Below, in pieces: positions 28,700-39,271 of a stretch of DNA of 64,000 nucleotides. The translations under genes and the position numbers were made by a program. The number at the start of each line of letters is the position of its first letter. Within the stretch, counting starts at the first letter, position 1. The DNA is from Symbiodinium natans (lineage: Eukaryota; Sar; Dinophyceae; Suessiales; Symbiodiniaceae). Location: positions 592,001 through 656,000 of the forward strand of contig CAJNDS010001713.1 of assembly GCA_905221605.1 (NCBI GenBank), written 5' to 3'. The notes below the pieces were generated by a model. That model was given only the letters and a program-made list of their open reading frames with translations, ran no database searches and was not told where the DNA came from.

Positions 28700-29845
28700 G
28701 CGTTTATAGGGCTAAGCCTCAGGGTGGTTAGGGTGAGACTCCAAAGCTTGAAGGGTTTAGGGTCTAGGGTTTAGGGTTTTTCCCGGGCACTCAGCAGCCC
28801 CCAGATTCTGATTATCTTTGCTTATATTGCATATTTTTATTAGCATTACGAACCCAAAGTCTATTTTTAGAAGGTATGCCATGAGAATGTGTGCAAGAAG
28901 CGCGCATGTTGCTGTGTTCTTAGAGGAAGGCTTTCCAGATAACTACATTTATCGACGGTCTTTTCCTTAGACTTGAAGGTGCCCAAGAGGACCATAACAA
29001 TGTGCATCAACCGACCCCCCTACCGGTACTTGCTTGTCCCCACAGCCTAGATCCCCCCCAATCTTGCAGATGCTCATGAACTCTCCAGCTGTCACCTGCC
29101 CCTGCCTTGAACCCTTTGTCTAGTCTAGGCAGTTAGGGTTTAGGGTGTAGGGTGTAGGGTTTACGGTTTAGGGTTTAGGGTTTGTACGGGTATGGCTCCG
29201 AACACTTGAGGCAGTTACGCAATCATGGGCCACCGTCTCGGGCATCAGCCAGTCACTTGGCTCAGGATTCTTCAATTATCGTCTCTTGGGTGGGGTTCCG
29301 GAAACCCCCCCCCCCCTCCCTAAACCCTAAGCCCTGAGCCCTCAGCCCTAAACCCAAAACCCTAAACCCGAAACCCTGAACCCAAAACCCTGAACCCTAA
29401 ACCCTGAACCCAATTCAGGCGCCCAGTGAGGCCCCACATAAATCAGGAGCCCTGGGAGGGGACTTTGGCTTTCTTCACTTTAAGAAGTCAAGACTTTTTT
29501 GGGGGGGTGGCGTAGAGTCTTCTTAACGTTAAAGCCCCTGATTACATGTTTTTAGGAAGCCTGCAAACAATTGTCGGGCTTGGGTTCTGGGTTCTTCAGG
29601 TATGCGGGGCGCAGTATGTAGGATCTTGAGAGATCTTCGGTGCAGGCTTTGGTTTGGGGAAAGCTTGCTGAGATAGGACTCTACCTTGGACCCCTAAGGT
29701 TTTACCCTTGGGTTTGGACCCTAAACCCTAATTCCTTTTAACGACCCTCTAATTGAGTACAGGGGCCATATTAGGAGTGTATTAAGGGAACCTCCTGGCG
29801 GTACATCCTTAGGGGTGCGAGTCTGCTGAGAAGTTGCAGCTCAAG
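28700..29845. other. Stretch with telomeric relics only
   Basis: Short TTTAGGG/CCCTAAA runs at 28755, 29136-29182 and 29321-29410, and otherwise unique AT-richer DNA. No exon or element is convincing. Confidence 0.5.
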
Positions 29846-29853
29846 GCTGCTTA

Positions 29854-29956
29854 GGGTTCAGGGTTTAGGGTTTAGGGTTTAGGGTTTAGGGTTTAGGGTT
29901 TAGGGTTTAGGGTTTAGGGTTTAGGGTTTAGGGGGTTTAGGGTTTAGGGTTAGGGT
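29854..29956. repeat. Interstitial telomeric block, G-strand
   Basis: About fourteen TTTAGGG units. Confidence 0.95.
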
Positions 29957-30290
29957 CTGCTGGTCTCTGATGACTAGCGACTGGCGCGGCCCTCAGTCCT
30001 GGCATGAAGCAGCTTCCAGGTTTAAAAAGGTTTAGGGTTAGGGTTTAGGGTTTTTACAGCCTTGATCTTTAGAGTCTAGCCCGACAAGGTGCTAGGTATT
30101 GTTGCTTTAAACCCAAAGCCTGAACCCCAAGAACAAAATAGGCGCCATAAACCCTGTTCTTAAGCCCCTGTAAACTCTGCACAAAAAGTAAACCATAAAT
30201 CCATAAACCCTAAAAACAAAATAGGCCATAAACCCTAATTCTTAAGCCCCTCTAACCTCTGTAGACCACAAACCCGAAGCCCCTGCGCAG

Positions 30291-30332
30291 GGTCGGCCCG
30301 ACGCTCGATGACATTGCGCCAAAGGCTTCGTC
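30291..30332 (+). CDS. Candidate exon, joins 30679-30720 in phase
   Basis: Acceptor CTGCGCAG|G, GC donor CCAAAG|GCTTCG. It encodes VGPTLDDIAPK. Spliced to the next exon it gives DIAPK|GKYWLELNV. Confidence 0.5.
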
Positions 30333-30678
30333 GACCTTCTTGATAACGACACAAGGCCGGCGAAGCAAACCAACGAAAACCATGCCAAAAAACACAAATA
30401 AATAATTCAAAAGAGCAAGAAGCAAATCAAGGCAGTTTTTGCCGGACTTTGTTTTTATTTCAACATCAAGGGATTAAGGCTCGTACCCGTAAAGTTGTAC
30501 CCCTAAAGCTTCACCCGTTTCATCTACTCTTCTCCTAACATGGCCCTTTTTACTCCCTTAAAGGATCTGTAACATGAAGTCCCCAAAACCCAAGGGTACA
30601 ACCTCTAGAGAACCCTCCACACCGAAGCTCACTCTCTCCCATGGCCATTGGTGAGGCGCTCGCGCCTCGAACCCCGAG

Positions 30679-30720
30679 GGCAAGTACTGGCTCGAGCTCA
30701 ACGTGTGCCTTGGAGGGCTG
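30679..30720 (+). CDS. Candidate exon
   Basis: Acceptor ACCCCGAG|G, donor GGGCTG|GTACGCG. It encodes GKYWLELNVCLGGL. The next intron carries a complete ILE-1 element. Confidence 0.55.
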
Positions 30721-30732
30721 GTACGCGAAGCC

Positions 30733-30849
30733 TTGGGATGTTCCCCCTTATACTGACATTTAAAAAAGCCGTCCTCTTAATAGGGATGATAGTAGGGGGG
30801 TACTACAATCCCTATGAAGGACTGTTAGCAGAGCGCGGGAACATCCCAA
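30733..30849. mobile_element. ILE-1 inverted-repeat element, best-preserved full copy
   Basis: TTGGGATGTTCCCCCTTATA ... AATAGGGATGATAGTAGG ... GAAGGACTGTTAG ... GGGAACATCCCAA. 117 bp, no coding capacity. Confidence 0.85.
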
Positions 30850-31544
30850 CCCGAAACCCTTGAAACTGAGGGGCCTTGTTGTTGGAGAGATGTTTTGGGG
30901 TTTCTGGGCCATCGGCCTCAGTAATCCCGGGTGGTATGCTTGCAGCTGCTGAGAGAACAGCAAGATAGAAGCCCCCCTCCCCCCCCCCCCCCCCAAGCCC
31001 TAAAGAAAGCAACAAGAGCTGATGTGATATGTTGAGTGGAATGTGTTAGCTGAAGCTCAAGGCTAGGCTTCATCGCCGAAGTTCGTAGTGCGAGTCTGAC
31101 AAAACCCCACAAAGGTCCCTAAACCCTAAACCCTAAACCCTAAACAATAAACCCTAAACCCTAAACCCTAAACCCCCACCCCAACCCCACAAAGGTCTGC
31201 CTTCGATCCCCACAGCTGCTTGAATGTGGTCGTTGCGATGACTCGAGTTCATGGGCTCCCAGGTCCTGCGTGCCTTGGGCCCATTTGGTGGTTTCCGAAA
31301 AAAAGGGGATACCTTGTTGGGGTCCTTACTGTAAGGGATCCTACCACCATTTTCGTAAACCCTCATTTTTATTTCGAGTTTGGGGATTGGATTTGAAGGC
31401 TCTGTGCGTTGGAGGGGTCGGGGAGGAGGGGGGAGATTCGCTCGGATCCAGGCTTGCACATCACTTGCTGGGTCTGAGGGAGGGTGGAGTGGCCACAAAG
31501 CCCTAAACCCTACAAATTCCCTGGCCCTATACAGCGCCCGCAGC

Positions 31545-31625
31545 CATGGCGTTCCATGCACCATGAGGCTGAATTTCTCTTGCGAGGGCCAGACGCTGAC
31601 CGTGACGATGCTTGGGCATTGACCG
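31545..31625 (+). CDS. Candidate exon, beta-strand-like
   Basis: After CCCGCAG| one frame reads HGVPCTMRLNFSCEGQTL TVTMLG, alternating hydrophobic residues like a beta-sandwich strand pair. A second frame (HHEAEFLLRGPDADRDDA) is also open, so phase is unproven. Confidence 0.45.
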
Positions 31626-32010
31626 AAGTATAGTTAATAGCACATTCATCATCATCATCATATGCCGCCTTGACGTATTTGATTGTTGATATGTATGGCT
31701 TTAATAGCTTGTTTGGTGATTGTGAGTCTTGTTTGTTTTCAATATCTGACCCTTGTTTGGGTGTCTATGAATATATACTCTAACCCACGCCCTAACGCAC
31801 GCCCCAGGAATCAAAGCACCCAATACCCCGCATTTCCTACGCCCGCTAGCTTCCACCTCTTGGACATGGCAGGACTAGGGCCATCGCGTTCGGGAGTTGA
31901 TTCCTTGAGTAGGGCCTAAGCCTCATCGACAACTCTCCCTGGACGGACGACCCTAGATGGTGGGGGCCTGAACCCTATCAGCCCTCATCGACCCTCAACC
32001 CTCAACCCAG

Positions 32011-32094
32011 AACAGACAAGTCCTTAACAGGGATTGTAGTAAGGGGCACTATAATCCTTACTCAGGACTGTTAGTGTAAGGGGGAACATCCCAA
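32011..32094. mobile_element. ILE-1, 5'-truncated copy
   Basis: From CAGACAAGTCCTTAACAGGG to TAAGGGGGAACATCCCAA; the first inverted repeat is missing. Confidence 0.75.
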
Positions 32095-32262
32095 CCCCCT
32101 AAACCGAAAGCATCACTCTAAGCCCCCATAAGCCTCGCCTGAAGCCAGCCTGCTTTGAGTTCAAGCCTCCAGCCTCTCCCTCAAGCCAAGTCGCCTTAAC
32201 TTCAAGTCCCTTGAACTTCGTCCCCCCCCTATAAGTCAACCCCGTGCAGCCCTCCCCACACC

Positions 32263-32495
32263 CTAAACCCTGAACCCTGAACCCTGAACCCTGAACCCTA
32301 AACCCTAAACCCTAAACCCTAAACCCTAAACCCTAAAGCCTAAACCCTAAACCCTAAACCCTAAACCCTAAACCCTAAACCCTAAACCCTAAACCCTAAA
32401 CCTAAACCCTAAACCCTAAACCCTAAACCCTAAACCCTAAACCCTAAACCCTAAACCCTAAACCCTAAACCCTAAACCCTAAACCCTAAACCCTG
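32263..32495. repeat. Long interstitial telomeric block, C-strand
   Basis: About 33 CCCTAAA units with CCCTGAA variants at the 5' edge and one six-base unit. Second longest block in the window. Confidence 0.95.
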
Positions 32496-32553
32496 CCCTT
32501 CTGAAGCTCCCGTGCACTTACGCCCCATCAGCCTCTCGAGACCAACCTCAGGA

Positions 32554-32615
32554 CTGAGAAGTTGGACCTGCCCCCGGGGGGCCCCCTTGCTCTGCAAGCG
32601 TACCTGGTCGTGGAG
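32554..32615 (+). CDS. Candidate exon
   Basis: Acceptor GGACTGAG|A. It encodes KLDLPPGGPLALQAYLVV EL, then TAG unless a GT donor (CTG|GTCGTG) is used. Confidence 0.45.
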
Positions 32616-32649
32616 CTCTAGGGGTTTCTTTCGGGGGTTTTAGGTTAGG

Positions 32650-32893
32650 GTTTAGGGTTTATAGGGTTTATAGGGTTTATAGGGTTTATAGGGTTTATAG
32701 GGTTTATAGGGTTTATAGGGTTTATAGGGTTTATCGGCTTTGTAGGGTTTATAGGGTTGATAGGGTTTGTAGGGTTTATAGGGTTTATAGGGTTTATAGG
32801 GTTTGGAGGGCTTATAGGGTTTATAGGGCTTTTAGAGTTTATAGGGTTTATAGGGTTTGTAGGGTTTATAGGGTGTATAGGGTTTACAGGGTT
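32650..32893. repeat. Homogenised 9-bp telomere variant (GGGTTTATA)n
   Basis: About 25 units of GGGTTTATA with scattered GGGTTTGTA variants, replacing the 7-bp telomeric period. It begins from normal TTTAGGG at 32644-32660. Confidence 0.95.
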
Positions 32894-32999
32894 CAGGAAG
32901 GCTTGAAGAGTAGCTTTCCAGGGTTGAGGGCTCCGGGGACGTTTGGGGCTCGAGGATGTTCAGGGCGTATGGTTGCTACATTTCGGCTCTCTGAACTTT

Positions 33000-33113
33000 G
33001 TGGTGCTTTGCTGTAACTTAAGATCCTTAGCCTTTTTGGGTTCACTGGGTTTCTTAAAACAGGCAGCTAAAAATTGAATTTATATAGCTACCCTGCCAAG
33101 TGCAACCAAGTGA
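33000..33113. mobile_element. ILE-5 element, copy 2
   Basis: GTAACTTAAGATCCTTAGCC, TTTTTGGGTTCACTGGG, GCTACCCTGCCAAGTGCAAC; homologous to 27274-27384 with small indels. Confidence 0.75.
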
Positions 33114-33338
33114 AGCCCTCGAAAGTGGCGAGATGCCGGGAAGGGCCTTTAGGGAGACTTCAGTGATATAAGGGGGGGTTTCGACTCGAAATGGAATGTT
33201 GAGCCATCATGGATCTAGGCGGCCCCAACAACCCAAAACCCTAAACCCTGAACCCTGAACCCTAAACCCTAAATCCCAAACCCTTATATCCCGAAGCAGC
33301 CCCAAGCAGGTCTGACTCGCCCTCTGTAATACCGTGAG

Positions 33339-33394
33339 GTTCGCGGCGCAAATCAAGCACGTCAACGCGCGAAGCCCAGTGTGGTCCTTGATCC
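33339..33394 (+). CDS. Candidate exon
   Basis: Acceptor ACCGTGAG|G. It encodes FAAQIKHVNARSPVWSL IP and runs directly into the ILE-9 element at 33395, which would serve as its intron. Confidence 0.5.
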
Positions 33395-33539
33395 CAGAGG
33401 GTCCATCTGTAGTACCATTAGGGAATTAGGGTCTGGGGTTTGGGGTGTAGGGTTTAGGGTTTAGGGCAAAAACCATGCTTAGTAACGGTTTTGGGGGGGG
33501 CGCCGAATTCCATAATAGCGCTACAGATGGACCCTTTGG
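33395..33539. mobile_element. ILE-9 element carrying a telomeric block
   Basis: Inverted ends CAGAGGGTCCATCTGTAG and CTACAGATGGACCCTTTGG. Compared with the copy at 53415-53523 (opposite strand), eight bases are replaced by 40 bp of telomere-like sequence at 33427-33466. Confidence 0.85.
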
Positions 33540-33675
33540 CTAGGTTGGGCCCTTGATATATCCAGCGCATCTAGGGGTTCTATACCAGGGGGCCCCAAAT
33601 TGAGGAACCATACTTGGAAACCCCAGAACAAACAGGCCTCAGGGCTGAAGAGCCTATGTCAACCTACTTCTGGCC

Positions 33676-33810
33676 TGTTCTATCTACTATTTGCTTAAGA
33701 ACCCCGAAAAGAATGAAGTATATTCTTCCTTACTTGAGCGTAATATAGGAACTTGCTTTAGTTTTTCTAAGCTCTTTTAGGGGTTCATAAGCAAATAATA
33801 GATATTGGAT
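33676..33810. mobile_element. ILE-7 element, copy 3
   Basis: TATTTGCTTAAGAACCCC opens and GGGGTTCATAAGCAAATA closes it, a clear inverted repeat. The interior contains TTCTTCCTTACTTGAGCG. Confidence 0.75.
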
Positions 33811-34689
33811 GCCCGAAACTGTAGGGGATGCAAAGGATGTTGGGGTCTATGTAAGGCACCTAGTCCCCGAACCCTACTCAGAACCCGTAAGAAACCCTAA
33901 ACCCTGTAAACCCTATAAGCCCTGAACCCAAAAACCCTAAACCCTAGAAACCCTACAGGCCCTGAACCCTAAAGCCCCAAACCCTAGAAACCCTACAGGC
34001 CCTGAACCCTAAAGCCCTAAACCCTGGAAACCCTATAAGCCCTGAACCCTGACACCCTGTAGGCGACATAGGATGGGGCCCCAACATCACACCCCCAGCC
34101 TGGTACTAGGATTGAGGTTTAGGGTTTAGGGTTTAGGGTTGAGGGTTGAGGGTTGAGGGTTTAGGTGAGGGTTTAGGGACGTAAGCACGTAAGCTGATGC
34201 TCCAAGCTTCCGCCGGTTGCATCCCCCGTGATCCCCCCCATCCTCAAACCCCGGAATGTTTGTCAACAGCACGTACCCAGAGATTGAAAAAGCCCTTAAT
34301 TCAGGAACATACATTGAATCTTATCAGGGTTCCTATTCTAATGTAAGGGATATTCCTTACTCAAGGAGCCAAAAGTTGAACTTTACTGTTGGGGTCTAAC
34401 TTATTTAGCAGGAAGAACTTACCTTGCTTAGCAAATAGTGGGGTTTCATCATTTAGCAGGAGTATTGCTTAGCCAACAGTTGAACTTTACTATTAGGGTT
34501 TCACATATTTAGAAGGAATATGAAGTTCAGAAATTTCCCCGGTTATCGGAGAAGTAAGTTGCAGAGAGGAGCCTGTTCTCTGAAGCTCTTAGCTGCAGTG
34601 GAAAACAGCTTACTTCTCGAACCTTGGCGAACGTGCTACCAGCACGATTCCGTATATCGATCCCTCATATCGCACCCTACAAGTACCCC

Positions 34690-34840
34690 ACAAGCCCTTG
34701 AACAAGAACACGCGTCCGGTGCCCAGTACACGGAATCCACCCTCGCGGACGCCGACATGCTGCTGGCCGATAAGAACGCACCTATCTTGGAGGACACAGT
34801 TTGTCGTGGGGGCGGCCGGGCGTCAACTTCACGGGTTTAG
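34690..34840 (+). CDS. Candidate exon
   Basis: Frame QALEQEHASGAQYTEST, LADADMLLADKNAPIL, EDTVCRGGGR, open up to a CGGGTTTAGGG junction. Acidic, unrecognised; the 5' boundary is unclear. Confidence 0.45.
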
Positions 34841-35428
34841 GGCCCTGCTTACCCCCCTCGAACCCTAACCCCTAACCCCTAAACCCTAAACCCTAAACTG
34901 GGTAAGCAAGGCACTCCCATAAGAAGGGTTTGACCTTTTCCATAGCAGCCATAGCAGCTGTTGGAATCTGAGAGTGGGTTCTACAAACGAAGGCCCTAAA
35001 CCCCAAAACCGAAGAGGTTCTAAGAACATGTTTTTTGGTTAGGGTTTAGGGTTTAGCTTTAGGGGTTAGGGTTGAGATTCAAGGTTTCGGTTGGCGCTTA
35101 CAATTTTCTGGGGACGAAAAGCTGGGGCTCACGAAGGGGGCTTCTTAAGGGGTTGGGGCACAGTATTCTCGCTGACCCACGCGACGGGATGCAAGATGCT
35201 CTGGCTCAGAAAAGCCGAAGAAAGGATATCGGACTTTGCCCTATACGCCCTGACACCTTCACAAACTCTGAACAGCTAGAAACTCTCAATTTGAGGTTTA
35301 CCCTAGACCCTAAACCCTTTCAAGCTTCTTGGTACACTGCTCGATTTCTGGCCACAAGCCTTTGAAACCCTTTTTAAACCCTTAGAAATTCTTGAAGACC
35401 CTTTGAAACTGCCCAGGAGCTACTACAG

Positions 35429-35486
35429 GGATTCCGGGTGGACCTGAATGCGACCTTGACGAAAGCGCTGGCGGAGGCTGCAGAGG
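35429..35486 (+). CDS. Candidate exon, beta-strand-like
   Basis: Acceptor CTACTACAG|G. It encodes GFRVDLNATLTKALAEA AE, then G|GTTAAGC. It resembles other isolated exons here with an x-V-x-h-x-s-x-x-h pattern (48754, 51777). Confidence 0.55.
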
Positions 35487-35574
35487 GTTAAGCGTTCAGG
35501 GTTGAGGCTTTAGGGTTTAGAGGTTTCTTCAAGTACCCGGCAGTCGTTACGAGGCCTGGATGCACAAAACCAAG

Positions 35575-35632
35575 GTTTAGGGGTTTAGGGGTTTAGGGGT
35601 TTAGGGGTTTAGGGGTTTAGGGGTTTAGGGTT
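35575..35632. repeat. Homogenised 8-bp telomere variant (TTTAGGGG)n
   Basis: About seven consecutive TTTAGGGG units before the period returns to seven. Confidence 0.9.
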
Positions 35633-36334
35633 TAGAGTTTAGGGTGATTGAGCCTGGGGTTCAAAACAAAGTAAGAGGTCAGGGTCTCGGGTTTCGGGGT
35701 TGGGGTTTCGGGTTTGTTCCCCTTTCCCACCACACTGAGTGGGCCTTGGTTGGTCTGCCAAGAACACGAAGAAGCAGATCGTTTCATCCGAACACGTTGT
35801 GCGTCCTTCCCTAAACCCTAAACCCTAAACCCTAAACCCTGAACCCCGGGCCCTAAACAGCCTATGAAAGCATCCTTCTTGGACGTGGTCATCTCATCTT
35901 CAGCCCGGAGCATGGCTTCTATGTGCTTAAGAAACCCCCCCGCACCCCCCCCACCCCCCAAAAAAAAAACAACTTAGACAACAATCCCTATGCCTAGCAG
36001 TAGTGTAGGAAATAGATGGTGTTTCAAGACTATTTTGTTTATAATTATTACTATTACTGGTACTTTGCATATTGATATTGTTGTTGTTATTATTAATGTG
36101 TTTTTTTTTTTTTTGGGGGGGGGGGGGTGTTCTGAAGCAAGTAGGAGAGATGGGAGTTTTAGGGCCGTGGCGGGGCATAGGGGCACCCTTTTGGGCATCC
36201 CTCTTTAAGGGGATTCTATTCGATTCGGGGTGTTTTCAAGGGTACCGCCCATTTTGGAAATACCCACATCTGGCCCAAGGACTCAAGGACTATCCCCGGC
36301 CCTAAAACCCTGAAACCTGCTCCCCTAAATCCAG

Positions 36335-36373
36335 AACGCCTACGCTCTGGCAGGCCTTCAGAGCGCCTACTCA
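36335..36373 (+). CDS. Candidate exon
   Basis: Acceptor AAATCCAG|A, canonical donor CTACTCA|GTAAGAGG. Exactly 13 codons: NAYALAGLQSAYS. Confidence 0.6.
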
Positions 36374-36976
36374 GTAAGAGGATCTTCACCATTTTGGGGT
36401 TTATAGGGTTTTGGGTAGCATCAATATGTCACGGAGTTGCAGCATGAACATGTCTTTCTTTGGAACAGCTTGCGAGTGGCCTTCCAAGCAACCACTGCTT
36501 GGAAGCGGACGGTTGCAATGTGGAAGCTGGTGGCTCATCTGGTTGCACGAAATCGAGGGCCCAGCTCGGGCTGCGTATGATGGGGAGGATCTTCTGCAGT
36601 GCATGGGATACTTGATGATACTTGCGGATGGAGTGCCCAGATGCTTGGGGGCTTCGATTTCGCCGTGGCGCAGATCTTTCTGGACGTTCGTCTGGGGCAT
36701 GTTCCGTCATCGGTTTTAGGCCATGTGGAGTACTTATGCTACCTTCTCGGTCATGAACGAAGTGGACAGTTGAGAGTTTGTGGGCCCTGGATTAAACAGG
36801 GTTTAGGGATTTCGGAATACTCCCAGTGGGTTCAGAAAAAGGGCGGTAAACTGAAAATCACTATGCTAACCCCCCGACCTTGAACCCCACCAGAAAAAAA
36901 ACCTTCAAAGCCACTTGAAAAAACAACAAGAAGGCGCACTTAGGCCCTGATTAAAGGGCCCCCAAACCCTGAACAT

Positions 36977-37061
36977 CTAGAAACCCTAGAACCCTAGAAA
37001 CCCTAGAAACCCTAGAAACCCCAGAAACCCTAGGAACCCTAGAAACCCTAGAAGCCGCAAG
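36977..37061. repeat. Homogenised variant (CCCTAGAAA)n
   Basis: About nine 9-bp CCCTAGAAA units, followed by a candidate exon at 37082. Confidence 0.9.
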
Positions 37062-37081
37062 TTGAGCCCCCTGTTTTTCAG

Positions 37082-37142
37082 GTTGCCACGGGCCATCTCC
37101 AGACGCACCTGGCGACGCAAACTCCTCCTCCGGACCGGCAGG
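37082..37142 (+). CDS. Candidate exon
   Basis: Acceptor CTGTTTTTCAG|G, a strong pyrimidine tract. It encodes VATGHLQTHLATQTPPPD RQ. Confidence 0.6.
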
Positions 37143-37903
37143 GCTTAGGCTTAGCTAGGGTTCAGGGCCTCCAGGGACTTTAGGGTTAGGTTTAGGTTTA
37201 GGGTTTAGGGTTTAGGGTTGCGGGTTTGGGGTTTAGGGTTTTGGGTTTTGGGTTTAGGTTTAGGGTTTACGGTTAGGGTTTTCCGGGTTTAGGGTTCAGG
37301 GTTTAGGGCTCTCGAATGGCATGGTTTTCGTCCCAGGCAGGCAGTGCAGCAGTCCTCGCCGAAAAAAGGGTCTAGGGCTAGGGCCTTTGATTAGGGGGTC
37401 GAGGGTTGCCCTCTCTTTCGGTTGTCGGTGGGAGGGGTGAGGACTTTTCGGTTTTAGGGTCCAAGTGTTGCGTTGCACCCGGTTGGGTAAACATCTTTCA
37501 CGCCTTACCCATGAGGTCTCAAACACTTCGTATACATGTTGAAACGGAGCGTTCCACGAACGGCGCCGGTGATCCATCTCGACTTTTCCCTTGAGGATCA
37601 ACCGCAGTGCTCCACTCTGACCTCAACCCTATTCCTATGAAGCATAAACCCTATCAACCCTGTGAAGCCTGTATGTGGCCCTATTAGCCCTATGAACCTC
37701 ATACAAAGTATCCCTATGAGCCCTACTACAAGCCCTATAAACCCTACAAGCCCTTTATGTTCTAAACCCTATGAACCCTATAAGCCCTTTAAAACCCTAT
37801 GAATCCTCTAAACCTGCAACAAAACCCTTAATAATCCCCAGAGTCCCTACGAACCTTCTATAAGCCCTGTAAGAACCCTGCATCCTCCTCACTGCGGCCG
37901 CAG

Positions 37904-37933
37904 GAAGCTCTGGAGGACCCAGGCCTGGCTCAG
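37904..37933 (+). CDS. Candidate short exon
   Basis: Acceptor CGGCCGCAG|G. It encodes EALEDPGLAQ before degenerate GGGCTCAGGG-type telomeric sequence. Confidence 0.5.
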
Positions 37934-37995
37934 GGCTCAGGGCTTTAGGGTTTAGGGCTTTAGGGTTTGGGGTTTAGGGTGGGGTGGCGTTTCGT

Positions 37996-38152
37996 TTTTT
38001 TTTTTTCTTTTTGGTGGGGGGGGGGGGTGGGGGGGGGGGGGGGGGGGGGGGGGGGGTGGGGGGTGGGGGGGGGGAGTGGGGTGGGGGGGGGGGGTGGGGG
38101 GGGGGGGTGGGGGGGGGGGGGGGTGGGGGGGGGGGGGGGGGTGGGGGTTGGC
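37996..38152. repeat. Long poly-G / GGGGT tract
   Basis: More than 130 bases of almost pure G interrupted by single T and A, preceded by poly-T (37996-38014). It creates spurious poly-Gly and poly-Pro open frames. Likely to form G-quadruplexes and to be unreliable in assembly. Confidence 0.95.
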
Positions 38153-38155
38153 TGC

Positions 38156-38250
38156 TTGCAGGTTCAGGGTACCGGGTACTTACAACCCCCCAATTATACC
38201 TGGTAGACTTATATTTGGGGTTACAAGTACCCATGAACCTCCAAGTAGGG
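38156..38250. mobile_element. ILE-12 element, intact copy
   Basis: CAGGTTCAGGGTACCGGG, TACTTACAACCCCCC ... GGGGTTACAAGTACCC, ATGAACCTCCAAGTAGG form inverted repeats. Confidence 0.75.
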
Positions 38251-38271
38251 GGAATCAAGATGGACATCATA

Positions 38272-38462
38272 CCTTGGGGACACCAAACGAACCTGAAAAT
38301 CGGGGTCATATACCCTATACTACTGTAATTCTTATTCAGGTATATGAACCATAAACCATAAAATTGGGGTCATGTACCCTATACTACTGTAATACTGTAA
38401 GTCTTATTCAGGTATATGAACCCTAAACCCTAAACCCTTTTAGGGTTCATCTCGTCCCCAAT
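38272..38462. mobile_element. ILE-2 introner with internal duplication and telomeric insert
   Basis: CCTTGGGGACACCAAACG opens it. A GGGTCATAT..CCCTATAC unit is duplicated and CCCTAAACCCTAAACCC precedes the normal end TTTTAGGGTTCATCTCGTCC. Confidence 0.8.
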
Positions 38463-38466
38463 GTAG

Positions 38467-38521
38467 GTGGGACGAGTCCCAAGCTCTGAGCGGGCGTGTG
38501 ACGCAGGCAACTGCAGTGCGG
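38467..38521 (+). CDS. Candidate exon after ILE-2
   Basis: Acceptor CAATGTAG|G, canonical donor GTGCGG|GTGAGC. It encodes WDESQALSGRVTQATAVR. Confidence 0.6.
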
Positions 38522-38810
38522 GTGAGCTCCCCTGCTTCTTCGAGTTTAGCGAGGTGTGCGGGGGAGGGCCGGGGGCGGGGGGGGGGGGGGGGGGGGTTTA
38601 GGGTTTAGGGTTTAGGGTTTAGGGTTTGGGGTTTGGGGTTTGGGGTTTAGGGTCTCCTAAACCCTCAACCCGAACACTCAAACACCAGAGGACTTGTGAT
38701 TTAGGGAGGCTTCGGCGCCAGTTTGCAACAGATGTAGGAGCCAAGCTGCGTCGATCCCTGATACCCTGAACACCCCTTGAACCCTCAGCCGCTCAACCGA
38801 AGCGCTGGAA

Positions 38811-38971
38811 CCCTAAACCCTGAACCCAAAAACCCCTAGGGTTTAGGGTTTAGGGTTTAGGGTTTAGGGTTTAGGGTTTAGGGTTTAGGGTTTAGGGTTT
38901 AGGGTTTAGGGTTTAGGGTTTAGGGTTTAGGGTTTAGGGTTACCCTAAACCCTCAACCCTGAACCCAAAAA
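38811..38971. repeat. G-strand telomeric block flanked by C-strand direct repeats
   Basis: CCCTAAACCCTGAACCC-AAAAA at 38811-38832 and again, with one extra heptamer, at 38943-38971. Between them are 105 bp of TTTAGGG repeats in the opposite orientation. Confidence 0.8.
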
Positions 38972-39185
38972 GCCTTCCTACACCTGGTCCTACCTTTGCC
39001 CGCCCCATGCGACCTCACCCAGACTCTGCGAAGCCAAGGTTTGATTGGGACTCCGAGGGCTGAAGTGCCTTTTGGGGTTTAGGGTTTAGGGTTTGGGGTT
39101 CAGGGTTTAGGGTTTAGGGTTTAGGGTTAGGGTTTAGGGTTTAGGGTTTAAGGTTTAGGGTTTAGGGTTCCCTGACTCAGGGACC

Positions 39186-39271
39186 TTGCTGCAGCTTGAG
39201 TGCCTGCTTGACGCCTTCGAATCCGGCTGCGGACTACCCGAACTATCAGGCTTCTTTGCAAGGATTTGGTA
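39186..39271 (+). CDS. Candidate exon
   Basis: After CTGACTCAG| the frame reads GPCCSLSACLTPSNPAA, DYPNYQASLQG. Cys-rich, unrecognised; only moderate support. Confidence 0.4.

Noticed and set aside
36411-36883. Overlapping 90-100 codon frames on both strands
   Set aside because: No exon boundaries, no family signature, and both strands equally open; treated as non-coding.
37967-38354. Poly-Gly / poly-Pro open frames
   Set aside because: Produced by the poly-G tract; no splice sites or family similarity.
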